Source: Peptococcaceae bacterium BICA1-7
GTDB lineage: Bacteria; Bacillota; Desulfotomaculia; Desulfotomaculales; Desulfocucumaceae
Length of the DNA: 64,000 nt
Direction: 5' to 3'
NCBI GenBank assembly: GCA_000802095.1
Contig: JUEB01000020.1
Coordinates: 62,001-126,000, forward strand
The position numbers and the translations under genes were made by a program. Under the pieces are notes generated by a model, which was not told where the DNA came from, searched no databases, and worked only from the letters and a program-made list of their open reading frames with translations. Of this stretch, positions 8,958 through 17,432 are shown piece after piece (position 1 is the stretch's first letter; each line of letters opens with the position of its first letter).

Positions 8958-11384
8958 TCAGCTTCTCAGCCCTGCTCCGAACTGACCGGCCAGGGCCTCT
9001 GATACAGTGGTCATCCAGCCGTTGACCTCCTGGTCTGTAAGCGTCCTGTCCTCGGCCTGGAATTTAAGGGAAAAAGCCATGCTCTGACAGCCTGCGGGCA
9101 CCTGTCCGCCATGATAAATGTCAAAAAGCCTCACTTCCTGCAGGTACTGGCCGCCGCTCTTTCTGATGGTCCTGGTTATATCCTGGGCCGGTATTTCCTT
9201 TTTCACCACCAGGGACAGGTCCCTTTCAATGCCTGGGAATTTGGGCAGAGGCCTGTATTTCCTGGGCCTGCCCGAGAGCTCGGCCAGAACCTCGAAATCC
9301 ACTTCCATGGCGGAAACACTCTGGGGAAGGCTATAATTCTCCAGAACATCCGGGTGAATTTCCCCCAGCACACCTATAACAGCCTCTCCCACTGTAACCC
9401 TGGCCGCCTTTCCGGGATGGAAGAGGCTGTGCCCGGACTCTTTGGCAAAGCTGTAGCCCCTTAGGCCCAACCTGTCCAGCAGCGCCTCCAGCACTCCTTT
9501 CATGTAGTAGAAGTCGTGGGGCTGCCCGGCCCTGTTCCAGCCTGAGGGGGCGCTTCCCATGGCGGCGGCGGCCAGAACCTGTTTTTCCAACGGCAGCTGG
9601 CCATCGCCGGAGGGTAAAAATATCCTGCCTGTCTCAAACAGCGCCAGGTCGGTGGTGCGGCGGCTGGCATTGCGCTGAAGCACTTCCAGGAGACCGGGCA
9701 GAAGCAGTGTCCTCATTATGGACTGCTCCTCGCTTAATGGGTTCTGAAGCCTCAAAACGTTCCTTAAGGGACTGTCCGGGGGCAGCCCTGCCCTGTCAAG
9801 GGTGGATGGGGCAGTAAAGCTGTAGGTAACGGTCTCGTAAAAGCCCAGAGAGGTCATGGTATCCTTTACCCCAACCTCAAGGGACTGGCGCGGTGTCCTG
9901 GCCCCAATAGTGCCGGAACCTGCGGGCAGTGTGTAGGGAATCCTGTTATATCCGTGCATCCTGGCTATTTCTTCAATAAGGTCCTCCTCCAGGAAAACAT
10001 CCTGCCTGTGGCTGGGGACTGTTACCAGCAGTTCCCCTCCGCTGTCATTTACAGTAAACTCCAGGCTTCTAAGAATACTCACTATTTCCTGTCCGGGCAC
10101 TTCCACACCCAGCACGTGCTCCACCCTGCCGGGCTTTAGCACCACTGTTTTGGGAACAGACCTGACAGGATAGCTGTCCACTGCCCCGGGGGCCACCTCG
10201 CCGGCCCCCAGCTCAAGCAAAAGCCTGGCGGCCCTGTCGGCTGCCCTGAGGCAGGCCACCGGATCAACCCCCTTTTCAAATCTCGAAGAAGCCTCGGATC
10301 TCATCCCCAGTGACCTGGCAGTTCGCCTTATGCTCACCGGGTTAAAGTGGGCTGACTCCAGCAGTACATTGACTGTCTTTTCAGTAACCTCGGTGGCCAG
10401 GCCCCCCATCACCCCGGCAACGGCCACCGGGCCCCCGGGATCTGCTATAACCAGCATATCCTCGCTGAGATTTCTCTCACTGCCGTCCAGGGTAACCATC
10501 TTTTCACCCTTTTCGGCCCGCCTCACAATAATATGGCCGTCTTTAAGAGTGTCGTAGTCAAAGGCATGCAGAGGCTGACCCAGCTCTATCATCACATAGT
10601 TGGTTATGTCCACCAGATTGCTGATGGGACGAATGCCGGCTGCCCGGAGCCGGTCCTGCATCCAAGCCGGTGAAGGGCCTATTTTAATATTTCTGAAAAG
10701 CCTGGCCACATAGCGGCTGCACAGGCCCGGGTCAATAATATCCACCCTGGCCATCCCCTCAATCTCCAGGCCTGACCCCACCGCCGAGGTATCCGGCAGG
10801 CTTAAGCGCTCTCCCAGCAGGGCGGCCACCTCCCGGGCAACCCCCACCATGGACAGGCAGTCTCCCCTGTTGGGGGTAAGCTCCAGATCCAAAATAGTGT
10901 CATCCAGCCCAATAACTCCCTTTATGTCCAGCCCCAGTGGGGTGGAGGGGTCCAGCAGCATTATGCCGTGGGCCTGGTCTGAGGGCATTACACTGGTGTC
11001 CAGGCCCAGCTCCTGTCCCGAGCAGAGCATTCCCCTGGACTCCACGCCCCTTAATTTTGATTTCTTGATCACCAGCCCTCCGGCCAGCCGGGCACCCTCC
11101 ACCGCCACAGGCACCACATGGCCCTCCCGGACGTTGGTGGCCCCGGTTACTATGTTCAGGTCCTCTCCCTGGCCCAGGGTCACCCGGCAAATGGTAAGCC
11201 TGTCGGCATTGGGATGAGGGCTAATTTGCAGTATCTTGCCGCTATATACCTTTTCGATGCCCTCCCCGGGGCTCTCCACGCCCTCCACAGCCAGCCCGGC
11301 CATGGTCAGCCTATCGGCCAGCTCCCGGACTGGAATGGTTATATCCACATAATCGCGCAGCCACTTCAAAGAAACGCGCATCAT
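8958..11384 (-). CDS. pheT: Phenylalanyl-tRNA synthetase beta subunit
   Basis: Large subunit of the alpha2-beta2 enzyme that charges tRNA-Phe. At 808 aa it has the full bacterial architecture: N-terminal tRNA-binding EMAP-like domain (residues ~40-150, HPNADRLTICRV), B3/4 editing domain (~200-390, TNYVMIELGQPLHAFD), B5 (~400-475), the catalytic-like core, and a C-terminal ferredoxin-fold anticodon-binding domain (~715-808, KYRPLPKFPGIERDLSLVV). The site GGAGGAATGA is close to two possible ATG codons at the start. It belongs with pheS, but a repeat-filled gap of 290 bp separates them, which is odd for pheST. Confidence 0.97.
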   Translation of the reverse strand: MMRVSLKWLRDYVDITIPVRELADRLTMAGLAVEGVESPGEGIEKVYSGKILQISPHPNADRLTICRVTLGQGEDLNIVTGATNVREGHVVPVAVEGARLAGGLVIKKSKLRGVESRGMLCSGQELGLDTSVMPSDQAHGIMLLDPSTPLGLDIKGVIGLDDTILDLELTPNRGDCLSMVGVAREVAALLGERLSLPDTSAVGSGLEIEGMARVDIIDPGLCSRYVARLFRNIKIGPSPAWMQDRLRAAGIRPISNLVDITNYVMIELGQPLHAFDYDTLKDGHIIVRRAEKGEKMVTLDGSERNLSEDMLVIADPGGPVAVAGVMGGLATEVTEKTVNVLLESAHFNPVSIRRTARSLGMRSEASSRFEKGVDPVACLRAADRAARLLLELGAGEVAPGAVDSYPVRSVPKTVVLKPGRVEHVLGVEVPGQEIVSILRSLEFTVNDSGGELLVTVPSHRQDVFLEEDLIEEIARMHGYNRIPYTLPAGSGTIGARTPRQSLEVGVKDTMTSLGFYETVTYSFTAPSTLDRAGLPPDSPLRNVLRLQNPLSEEQSIMRTLLLPGLLEVLQRNASRRTTDLALFETGRIFLPSGDGQLPLEKQVLAAAAMGSAPSGWNRAGQPHDFYYMKGVLEALLDRLGLRGYSFAKESGHSLFHPGKAARVTVGEAVIGVLGEIHPDVLENYSLPQSVSAMEVDFEVLAELSGRPRKYRPLPKFPGIERDLSLVVKKEIPAQDITRTIRKSGGQYLQEVRLFDIYHGGQVPAGCQSMAFSLKFQAEDRTLTDQEVNGWMTTVSEALAGQFGAGLRS

Positions 11385-11412
11385 TCATTCCTCCTACTGC
11401 TATAACTTAAGG

Positions 11413-11653
11413 GTCGGGAGACTGCTTGCAGGTATTACCTTCTGTCGGGAGACGGTAGACGGTAGACGGGAGGTTTGCATGCCAGACCTTAATATTAATT
11501 AAAACCTCCACAGAGCACAGAAAAAACTTATTATTAATCCTATCAGCCAACCCTTAAAACAGGCCGATAAGGAATGCCCCGGCCAACTCCCGTCTCCTGT
11601 CTCCCGTCTCCCGTCTCCCGACCCGAGGTATTACCTCCGGGCAGTCTCCTGAC
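11413..11653. repeat. MITE-like heptad-repeat element inserted between pheS and pheT (copy R2)
   Basis: Inner arms are heptad arrays (GACGGTAGACGGTAGACGGG at 11448-11470 and CTCCCGTCTCCTGTCTCCCG at 11588-11614). Outside them lie imperfect inverted repeats of about 28 bp: 11413-11440 (GTCGGGAGACTGC..AGGTATTACCT) matches the reverse complement of 11626-11653 (AGGTATTACCT..GCAGTCTCCTGAC). The interior is AT-rich with no ORF. Most pheST operons have almost no spacer here, so this is probably an insertion that pheT transcription must cross. Confidence 0.8.
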
Positions 11654-11674
11654 AATCAATTCCTACCCGTAAGG

Positions 11675-12703
11675 TTAGAATTGCGCCAGGAAGCGCACAT
11701 CATTATCAAATAAAAGCCTCATGTCGTCAAGATTGTACTTAAGCATGGTGATTCTCTCCACTCCCATGCCAAAGGCGAATCCGGTCACGTCGGAGGAATT
11801 GTACCCGGACATTTCCAACACCCTGGGGTGCACCATGCCGCAGCCAAGTATCTCCAGCCACCCGGTGTGGGAACATACCCTGCAGCCCTCCCCGCCGCAC
11901 ATGCCGCAGGAGATATCCACCTCGGCGCTGGGCTCGGTGAAGGGGAAGTAGCTGGGCCTGAACCTGCTTTTGGTCTCGGGGCCGAACATCTTTTCGGCAA
12001 ACACCTGCAGCACTCCCCTCAAGTCGGCGAAGGTTATCCTTTTATCCACCATCAGCCCCTCTATCTGATGAAACATGGGTGAGTGGGTGGCGTCATCATC
12101 CCTCCGGTACACCCTGCCCGGCGCTATAATTTTTACCGGCAGGGATGGGGCTGTTTTCTCCATGGTCCTCACCTGAACCGGTGAGGTCTGAGTTCTTAAA
12201 AGTGTCTCCGGAGTAATGAAAAATGTGTCCTGCATATCCCTGGCAGGGTGTTCCTTGGGCAGGTTAAGGGCTTCAAAATTATAGTAGTCCATCTCCACCT
12301 CGGGCCCTTCGGCTATGGAAAAGCCCAGCCCCAGGAAAATATCCTCTATCTGGCGGGTAACAGTGGTCAGGGGGTGCAAATTACCGGTGCCAAACACTGT
12401 GCCCGGCAGTGTTATGTCAATAGTTTCTGCAGAAAGCCTCTTCTCTCTGAGGCTGTCTTTTAGCTGGGACAACCTTCCCTCCAGCCTGGCCTCAATCTCT
12501 TCCCGCACCCTGTTGGCAATCTGGCCTATCCTGGGCCTTTCCTCGGAACTAAGGGCCGCCATACCCCGCAGCACCCCGGTCAGCTCCCCTTTCTTGCCCA
12601 GGTATCGTATCCTGACCTCATTCAAATCCTCCAGGCTGCCTGCACTGGACATATCCTCCAGAGCCCTGGCCTGAATCTGCTGTAATTTCTCTTCCAATCC
12701 CAT
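11675..12703 (-). CDS. pheS: Phenylalanyl-tRNA synthetase alpha subunit
   Basis: Catalytic subunit of phenylalanyl-tRNA synthetase, 342 aa, the usual size. An N-terminal coiled coil (residues 1-90) is followed by the class II core: [15 protein letters not shown]-type motif 1 ([19 protein letters not shown]), motif 2 [20 protein letters not shown], and motif 3 [16 protein letters not shown] near the C-terminus. Four cysteines ([12 protein letters not shown]) form an internal zinc-like knuckle seen in many Firmicutes PheS. It is preceded by a Phe-type T-box leader and followed by pheT after a repeat element. Confidence 0.97.
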   Translation of the reverse strand: MGLEEKLQQIQARALEDMSSAGSLEDLNEVRIRYLGKKGELTGVLRGMAALSSEERPRIGQIANRVREEIEARLEGRLSQLKDSLREKRLSAETIDITLPGTVFGTGNLHPLTTVTRQIEDIFLGLGFSIAEGPEVEMDYYNFEALNLPKEHPARDMQDTFFITPETLLRTQTSPVQVRTMEKTAPSLPVKIIAPGRVYRRDDDATHSPMFHQIEGLMVDKRITFADLRGVLQVFAEKMFGPETKSRFRPSYFPFTEPSAEVDISCGMCGGEGCRVCSHTGWLEILGCGMVHPRVLEMSGYNSSDVTGFAFGMGVERITMLKYNLDDMRLLFDNDVRFLAQF

Positions 12704-12799
12704 TCACTCCCCCACTGGTATTGACATATAAAATTTGTTAAACTGCTTATTTTCAAACTGCCGGCCTTGTGGCAAATAATGGTTAATAAAAGAAAAATA

Positions 12800-13075
12800 A
12801 AAAATCGTCCCCAAAGGGACGAATTTTCGCGGTACCACCCTAATAGTTTGCCTTTTTGCAAAACCTCTTACCCGGGCAAAATATATACTATTTACCCGCT
12901 CCCGGATAACGGTGGGAGACCCGGCGACACCTACCGGTGAAATAAAAAAGCATCACTTTCAGCTGCGGTTCGGGGGTGAATTCACAAAATCGCTATTCCC
13001 GGAAAGGCTTCCAGTCAAGGCCCTTCCTCCCTGAGGGAGCAGATTCCTTACTATTCCCCGTCATCACCTTTTTCG
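12800..13075 (-). promoter_or_regulatory. T-box leader of pheST (Phe specifier UUC)
   Basis: Transcription-attenuation riboswitch sensing uncharged tRNA-Phe. Read on the minus strand, the conserved T-box sequence GGGTGGTACCGCG is at 12829-12840. It is followed by the intrinsic terminator CGTCCCTTTGGGGACG plus a T-run (12804-12822). The upstream stem I includes GTGAATTCACC, in which TTC (positions 12980-12978) followed by A fits the specifier loop for Phe. When uncharged tRNA-Phe binds, the T-box pairs to form the antiterminator. The gene and the specifier agree. Confidence 0.93.
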
Positions 13076-13350
13076 GTTATATATCAATGTAAGGCCATTT
13101 TTCTGTACAGTATATAGGCACTGACAGAACCTGTCGCTTCGAACAGCCTCCAAAAAAATTCGGCGGTTAAAAACATTTAACCACAACCTTTCAATCTTTT
13201 TTTGGGACCCTTCGCGTCTGATTATATCATAAGAAAAACCTTAAAACAAGGAACTTTCCTCAAAAAAAGCTTTTCACTAGCAATATTACTGCCAGTAGAA
13301 ATTTCTACTCAAACCCCCAATTTCGTTGATGTCCCGCTGCTCCCACCGGA

Positions 13351-13378
13351 TTGATAACTTACCCAATTTCTGTAATAA
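13351..13378 (+). promoter_or_regulatory. Possible sigma-A promoter of the L,D-transpeptidase-like gene
   Basis: TTGATA and TAATAA are separated by 16 nt, 54 bp before the chosen start. The match is fair only. The rest of the 13090-13350 gap is AT-rich; no other gene or clear element was seen there. Confidence 0.4.
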
Positions 13379-13431
13379 CCTGGTCAGCCTGGTAATATAT
13401 AGTATTGATTTCCCATTGCGGGGGTATGTTT

Positions 13432-14754
13432 ATGCTGTTTAAAATAACCTACACCCAGCTGAAGACCTTTTTTATTGCATCCCTGACACTGATCACAGCC
13501 TGGCTTTTTATGGGCCACTACGCCAGGTTTGCAGTGGAGGGCGGATCAGAGGGACAGGTAGTGGTAAATATATCATTTCTGGCCCCTATGAACAGAGAAA
13601 AGGCGGTGGAGCGGCTGACCGTCACAGGAGAGGTTCCCGGCAGAGAAGTTGTATACAGCGCCCGCTGGATTTCCAGAAATACAGTACAGGTGACAATAGA
13701 CGAGTCGGAATACCCCCGGGGCCTTCAGTATAGAATAGCTTTCCGGAAAGCACGGGCATTGGTGCCCCCTTTTACGGTGTCGGCACAAAAAGAGGTAAGA
13801 CTTAGCCTTTCACCCAAACTGCTGACACTGGAACCTTCCACGGACGTTCCCACGGCTGGCCCGCTGGAAGTAGTCTTCAATACCCCGGTGGACCCAGAGA
13901 GCTTTTACGGGCATGTTTCAACCACCGCTCCGGGTGATTTTTCACCCCTGGGGGAAGCCAACGGAGTAGGTAGCGCCCCGGACTTCAGCCGCTGGGTGCT
14001 GACTCCCCGGGAAAGATTTAAAAACAGCTGCCGCTACAGTATTGCCATTGCCCCCGGCCTTAAGGGGACAGGCGGGGGGGTGTCCGGAGAGGGTTCTGAA
14101 TCACTCTTTATCACTGCCCCGGCCCTGACCGTAACCGACCTATACCCCATTCCCGACTCACCCAGCGTATGGCTGAGCCGGAGCATATCGGTGACCGCCA
14201 GCCATCCCTTAAGGGAAGCCGTCATAGAAGTGGAAGGTATAAAGGGATCAACCCTGATAAAGGAAAATACCGCCCTTTTCGACCCGGATCAAATTTTACT
14301 GCCCAACAGCAAATATAAGGTCCGGATAAGCCTGGTGTCTTCGTGCGGTGAGCGTCTGCACAGGGAGTTCAGCTTCAGCACCACCAATCTGGGCAGCCAG
14401 CGCTGGGTGGGGGTTAAGGTGGGCAACCCCTGCTCCCTTGAGGTCTACGAAGGCAATAAGCCCCTTAAGTCTTTCAGCGGGTGGCTTTCCATCGCCTCTG
14501 ACAGAATACCCAGGGTCACCATGTATGAAACCAAAAGAGGGAGCTCCAGGGAATACCTCCCGGACGATCCCTCTCCTATGGGGTATCTGAGGCTAAATGC
14601 CGATATAATGCTTCACCCCATGCGCCCGGGAAAAGACCACAGCCATGAGCTAACGGGGCTGCCCCCCAGCTACGGCTGCATACTGCTGAACAGTGACGAC
14701 ATGGACTGGATACTGCAAAATGTTCCGGAAAAGTGCATGGTCATAGTACACTAA
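13432..14754 (+). CDS. Membrane-anchored Ig-like protein with C-terminal YkuD (L,D-transpeptidase)-like domain
   Basis: The start was set at MLFKITYTQLKTFFIASLTL because GGGGG lies 7 nt before that ATG. Residues ~10-28 form a membrane anchor or uncleaved signal. The middle holds two or three SbsA/Big_5-like Ig modules (e.g. LSPKLLTLEPSTDVPTAGPL, VVFNTPVDPESF). The last ~110 residues resemble a YkuD L,D-transpeptidase, which crosslinks peptidoglycan: SLEVYEGNKPLKSF, then DPSPMGYLRL, a His in IMLHP, exactly 17 residues, then SYGC, and DDMDWILQNVP. The family motif is H-x(14-17)-[ST]-H-G-C, so Cys, Gly and the upstream His are kept but the motif His is Tyr. Likely extracellular; activity is uncertain. 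Confidence 0.75.
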   Translation: MLFKITYTQLKTFFIASLTLITAWLFMGHYARFAVEGGSEGQVVVNISFLAPMNREKAVERLTVTGEVPGREVVYSARWISRNTVQVTIDESEYPRGLQYRIAFRKARALVPPFTVSAQKEVRLSLSPKLLTLEPSTDVPTAGPLEVVFNTPVDPESFYGHVSTTAPGDFSPLGEANGVGSAPDFSRWVLTPRERFKNSCRYSIAIAPGLKGTGGGVSGEGSESLFITAPALTVTDLYPIPDSPSVWLSRSISVTASHPLREAVIEVEGIKGSTLIKENTALFDPDQILLPNSKYKVRISLVSSCGERLHREFSFSTTNLGSQRWVGVKVGNPCSLEVYEGNKPLKSFSGWLSIASDRIPRVTMYETKRGSSREYLPDDPSPMGYLRLNADIMLHPMRPGKDHSHELTGLPPSYGCILLNSDDMDWILQNVPEKCMVIVH

Positions 14755-14790
14755 GAAAAAACCTTCGGGTAGTCCTTACATGTCTATTTA

Positions 14791-14967
14791 AACCACAGAG
14801 CACACAGAGTACACAGAGGTTTTTAGCCTTCCTGAAAGCTCATTGTAGATTTCTAAAAAAAAGTAAAAAAGTACTTTCGAATGTTTTAAATGTTTAATAT
14901 TATGCCTCAGGACCTAAGAGTAGTGCCTGTGAGCTAATTCTCTGTGATCTCTGTGTCCTCTGTGGCC
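14791..14967. repeat. 9-mer CACAGAG inverted-repeat element (copy C, inverted)
   Basis: Left end AACCACAGAGCACACAGAGT, right end CTCTGTGATCTCTGTGTCCT. On the reverse strand it aligns with copy A at 4.7 kb, including the interior AGCTCACA and GGCACTACTCTTA segments and the CTAAAAACCTCTGTGTACTC end. It lies between two convergent genes. Confidence 0.85.
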
Positions 14968-14997
14968 AATCAAGACCCGGGATATTTTCAGGTAGTT

Positions 14998-15030
14998 GGC
15001 TGAAAGCTGACGGCTGATTGCTGAAAGCTA
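14998..15030. repeat. Short heptad array (GGCTGAA type) touching a stop codon
   Basis: Degenerate 7-bp units GGCTGAA AGCTGAC GGCTGAT TGCTGAA AGCTA. The last unit includes the stop codon of the RNA methyltransferase gene read on the minus strand. A similar GGCTGAT array touches the ytxC stop codon near 20.55 kb. Confidence 0.7.
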
Positions 15031-15855
15031 TTTGTTTCCCCTTTGCCGGGCTGCCTCGTACAGCATTATTGAGGCGGCCACAGCGGCATTCAGTGACTCG
15101 GCCCCGCCGGACATGGGAATGGTTGCCTTTTTATGAGGCAGAGAGAGAAGCTCCCGGGAGGGCCCCTGGGCCTCGCTCCCCACTACCAGGGCCAGGGGAG
15201 CACAAAGGTCCAGCCTGCTCACCGGCGCGCCACCCTCCGGAACTGCCACCAAAAGCCCCACACCTATATCGGTGAGCCTTCTGTAAAGGTCTGCCGGGTC
15301 TGCGCCCCCGGCTACCGGGACATGAAAAATTGACCCCATTGTTGACCTTAAGACCTTGCTGTTGTATGGATCTACTGTCCCCCTGGTAAGAATAGCCCCA
15401 TCCGCACCAAAGGCGTCAGCACTTCTTATAATGGTGCCCAGGTTTCCCGGGTCACTTACACCGTCGGCCACCACCAGGAGAGTTTGCTTACCCTCTCCCC
15501 GCCCCGGAGGGCCGGCCAGAATATCCTCCACCCGCCGGCCTTTCATACTGCACAGCGCCATAACTCCCTGGGGGGTCTCGGTGGAGGCCAGCTCCTTCAT
15601 CACTTTGCCGGTAACAGCCATTATCCTTATGGAAAGCCTCCGGGCAGCGTCGGCAATACCGGACCAGCGCCCTGACTCCGGAAAATCACCGGAGTAAACC
15701 AGGATCTCCACCGGCCATTCTGACTTAAGGGCCTCCTCCACAAACCTGGCCCCCTCAATAAGGAACTTTCCCTCACGCTCCCTGAATCTTCTATTCTTAA
15801 GCTTCGCCATATATTTGACAAAAGGGTTTTGACTGCTCGTTAAAGTATCCATCAT
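15028..15855 (-). CDS. TrmH/SpoU-family RNA 2'-O-methyltransferase
   Basis: SAM-dependent 2'-O-ribose methyltransferase of the SPOUT fold, similar to YsgA/RlmB-type rRNA enzymes. The annotated start is the ATG 7 nt after AAAGGA; an ATG two codons upstream abuts that site and is less likely. The N-terminal substrate-binding domain has NPFVKYMAKLKNRRFREREG and FLIEGARFVEEAL. The catalytic knot motifs are DGVSDPGNLGTIIRSADAFG (motif 1), ALVVGSEAQGPSRELL (motif 2) and IPMSGGAESLNAAVAASIML (motif 3). It lies between rplT and a 9-mer repeat, and many Clostridia have a SpoU gene near rplT-pheST. The exact target is unknown. Confidence 0.92.
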   Translation of the reverse strand: MMDTLTSSQNPFVKYMAKLKNRRFREREGKFLIEGARFVEEALKSEWPVEILVYSGDFPESGRWSGIADAARRLSIRIMAVTGKVMKELASTETPQGVMALCSMKGRRVEDILAGPPGRGEGKQTLLVVADGVSDPGNLGTIIRSADAFGADGAILTRGTVDPYNSKVLRSTMGSIFHVPVAGGADPADLYRRLTDIGVGLLVAVPEGGAPVSRLDLCAPLALVVGSEAQGPSRELLSLPHKKATIPMSGGAESLNAAVAASIMLYEAARQRGNK

Positions 15856-15917
15856 GATCATTTCCTTTCGGCTGAGGAACCTTCTTTAGCCTGCCCTGGA
15901 CATAATAAATTCTGACT

Positions 15918-15976
15918 CCCAATCGGGGACATTCCTGTCCCCCAAAAAATACCCAAACTTTAGCAGGTGTGTCCCC
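15918..15976. repeat. REP-like GGGGACA palindromic repeat (copy 1)
   Basis: The unit CAATCGGGGACATTCCTGTCCC followed by CAGGTGTGTCCCC is nearly repeated at 26636-26695. GGGGACA/TGTCCCC gives local hairpins. It resembles REP-type sequences tied to Y1/REP transposases in many genomes, though no such transposase is in this window. It follows the rplT terminator region. Confidence 0.7.
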
Positions 15977-16011
15977 TTTCCTACCGTAGAGTCAGTCTCC
16001 CTGGCAACAAA

Positions 16012-16040
16012 AAAAGCATGGCTTCCCGCCATGCTTTTTA
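16012..16040 (-). terminator. Intrinsic terminator after rplT
   Basis: Perfect stem AAAGCATGGC / GCCATGCTTT with a 5-nt loop and T-runs on both sides, directly after the rplT stop codon. It can work in both directions. Confidence 0.9.
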
Positions 16041-16394
16041 CTATATTTTTGTTTTGGCCATTTTCACCAGCTGTCCAAAGGCGCTGGCATCGTTAACGGC
16101 CATATCCGCCAGCATCTTGCGGTTTATGGCCACTCCGGCCTGCTTCAGCCCGTTCATAAACCTGCTGTATGATATTCCGTTCATCCTGGCGGCGGCGTTG
16201 ATGCGGGCAATCCACAGCCTCCGGAAATCCCTTTTCTTATTTCTCCTGTCTCTGTATGAGTAAGCCAGTGATTTAAGAAGCTGTGTATCGGCCACCCTGA
16301 AGAGTTTGCTTTTGGAACCCCGGTAACCCTTGGCCAACTTAAGTACTTTTCTGTGCCTATTACGTGAAACCACACTGCTCTTGGCCCGTGGCAT
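16041..16394 (-). CDS. rplT: 50S ribosomal protein L20
   Basis: L20 binds 23S rRNA early in 50S assembly and, in Firmicutes, represses its own operon by binding the leader. At 117 aa it is full length: [26 protein letters not shown] at the start (basic extension), [22 protein letters not shown] in the middle and [10 protein letters not shown] at the end. It is the last gene of infC-rpmI-rplT and is followed at once by a strong terminator. Confidence 0.98.
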   Translation of the reverse strand: MPRAKSSVVSRNRHRKVLKLAKGYRGSKSKLFRVADTQLLKSLAYSYRDRRNKKRDFRRLWIARINAAARMNGISYSRFMNGLKQAGVAINRKMLADMAVNDASAFGQLVKMAKTKI

Positions 16395-16435
16395 AATAAT
16401 CCCTCCTCATATCCTTTAAGCAAAAAGACTGTTGT

Positions 16436-16630
16436 TTAATAAGGCAGTATTCTTTCCAGCTTACGCTGATCAGTTTCGTGAACTATTGTTGATTTTCTAA
16501 GGTTCCTCTTGCGCTTGGGGCTTTTACTGCCCAGTATGTGACTGTGGAAAGCATGAGAACCCTTGAATTTACCAGTGCCCGTTTTCTTAAATCTTTTTGC
16601 GGCGCCCCGGTGCGTCTTAATTTTAGGCAT
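16436..16630 (-). CDS. rpmI: 50S ribosomal protein L35
   Basis: Small basic 50S protein, 64 aa, with the signature [20 protein letters not shown] and [23 protein letters not shown]. It is the middle gene of infC-rpmI-rplT, 41 bp before rplT and 17 bp after infC. Confidence 0.98.
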   Translation of the reverse strand: MPKIKTHRGAAKRFKKTGTGKFKGSHAFHSHILGSKSPKRKRNLRKSTIVHETDQRKLERILPY

Positions 16631-16647
16631 AGTGCGAATTCTCCTCT

Positions 16648-17175
16648 CTAGTCCTGTTGTTTAATATCCTGCTTTGATGATAGTATCATAATCATATTCT
16701 TTCCCTCCAGCTTGGGCTGCCTCTCGATATTGCAGAGGTCCTTCAGCTCTTCGGCCATCCTGACCAGAAGCTGCCTGCCCAGTTGGGTGTGGACAATCTC
16801 ACGGCCGCGAAAAACCATGGTGGCCTTCACCTTATCCCCATCCTTAAGGAAGCGGACGGCGTTTTTCACCTTCACGTAAAAGTCATGGTCCTCTATGTTG
16901 GGCCTCATTTTTATTTCCTTAAGCTCTATTATGCGCTGCTTTTTCCTGGCCTCTTTCTCTCTCTTGCTCTGCTCATACTTATATTTTCCAAAATCCATAA
17001 TCCGGCAAACCGGGGGCTTGGCCTGGGGAGCTATTTCAACCAGGTCTAGCTGTCTTTCCTCAGCCATTTTCATGGCATCCCTGGTGGGCATTATACCCAG
17101 TTGGTTGCCGTCGGCATCCACCACCCTTATTTCCCGGACCCGAATTTCTTCATTGATTCGAAAATCTTTGGAAAT
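16648..17175 (-). CDS. infC: Translation initiation factor IF-3 (probable AUU start)
   Basis: IF-3 keeps the 30S subunit free of 50S and checks start-codon pairing. The best start is ATT, 8 nt after GGAGG, giving (M)[23 protein letters not shown] three codons upstream falls inside the Shine-Dalgarno itself. Non-AUG (AUU) starts of infC are known in E. coli and Geobacillus and allow IF-3 to limit its own translation. The N-domain ends near residue 75 with the [16 protein letters not shown] linker; the C-domain has [21 protein letters not shown]. First gene of the rpmI-rplT operon. Confidence 0.93.
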   Translation of the reverse strand: MSKDFRINEEIRVREIRVVDADGNQLGIMPTRDAMKMAEERQLDLVEIAPQAKPPVCRIMDFGKYKYEQSKREKEARKKQRIIELKEIKMRPNIEDHDFYVKVKNAVRFLKDGDKVKATMVFRGREIVHTQLGRQLLVRMAEELKDLCNIERQPKLEGKNMIMILSSKQDIKQQD

Positions 17176-17195
17176 ATATATCACCTCCCAAATAT

Positions 17196-17341
17196 AAAAA
17201 AGCGGGTCATACCACCCGCTGGAAAAGCCAAAAGAAATTTTGCAAAGATTTTTCTTTTGCTTATCATCTTACCTGGCGAACAGCCCTGCAGAGCGTTGCC
17301 GGGTGAGAAGCGGATGGCTTCTACTTTTGGTTTAAGCATAT
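17196..17341 (-). promoter_or_regulatory. L20-type leader (infC operon attenuator)
   Basis: Transcribed leader ahead of infC. On the minus strand it contains AGTAGAAGCCATCCGCTTCTC, a motif I associate with L20 leaders of Firmicutes, followed by paired GC-rich segments. It ends in an intrinsic terminator, AGCGGGT..ACCCGCT with a T-run at 17196-17220, just before the infC Shine-Dalgarno. In the family, ribosomal protein L20 binds the leader and favours termination. A search with the Rfam L20_leader model would confirm the class. Confidence 0.8.
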
Positions 17342-17343
17342 GA

Positions 17344-17372
17344 ATTTTAGCATATCTTTCTTGTTCCGTCAA
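17344..17372 (-). promoter_or_regulatory. Sigma-A promoter of the infC operon
   Basis: On the minus strand TTGACG and TAAAAT are separated by 17 nt, just upstream of the L20-type leader. Confidence 0.8.
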
Positions 17373-17387
17373 GAATTAATGATCACA

Positions 17388-17424
17388 TTATATCAGCCCC
17401 GGCCTTTTATGGCGGGGGCTGATA
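17388..17424. terminator. Hairpin after thrS
   Basis: Stem TATCAGCCCC / GGGGCTGATA with a 14-nt loop directly downstream of thrS. There is no T-run after it, so it may be a weak terminator or a 3'-end stabiliser. Confidence 0.55.
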
Positions 17425-17432
17425 TATAAATT

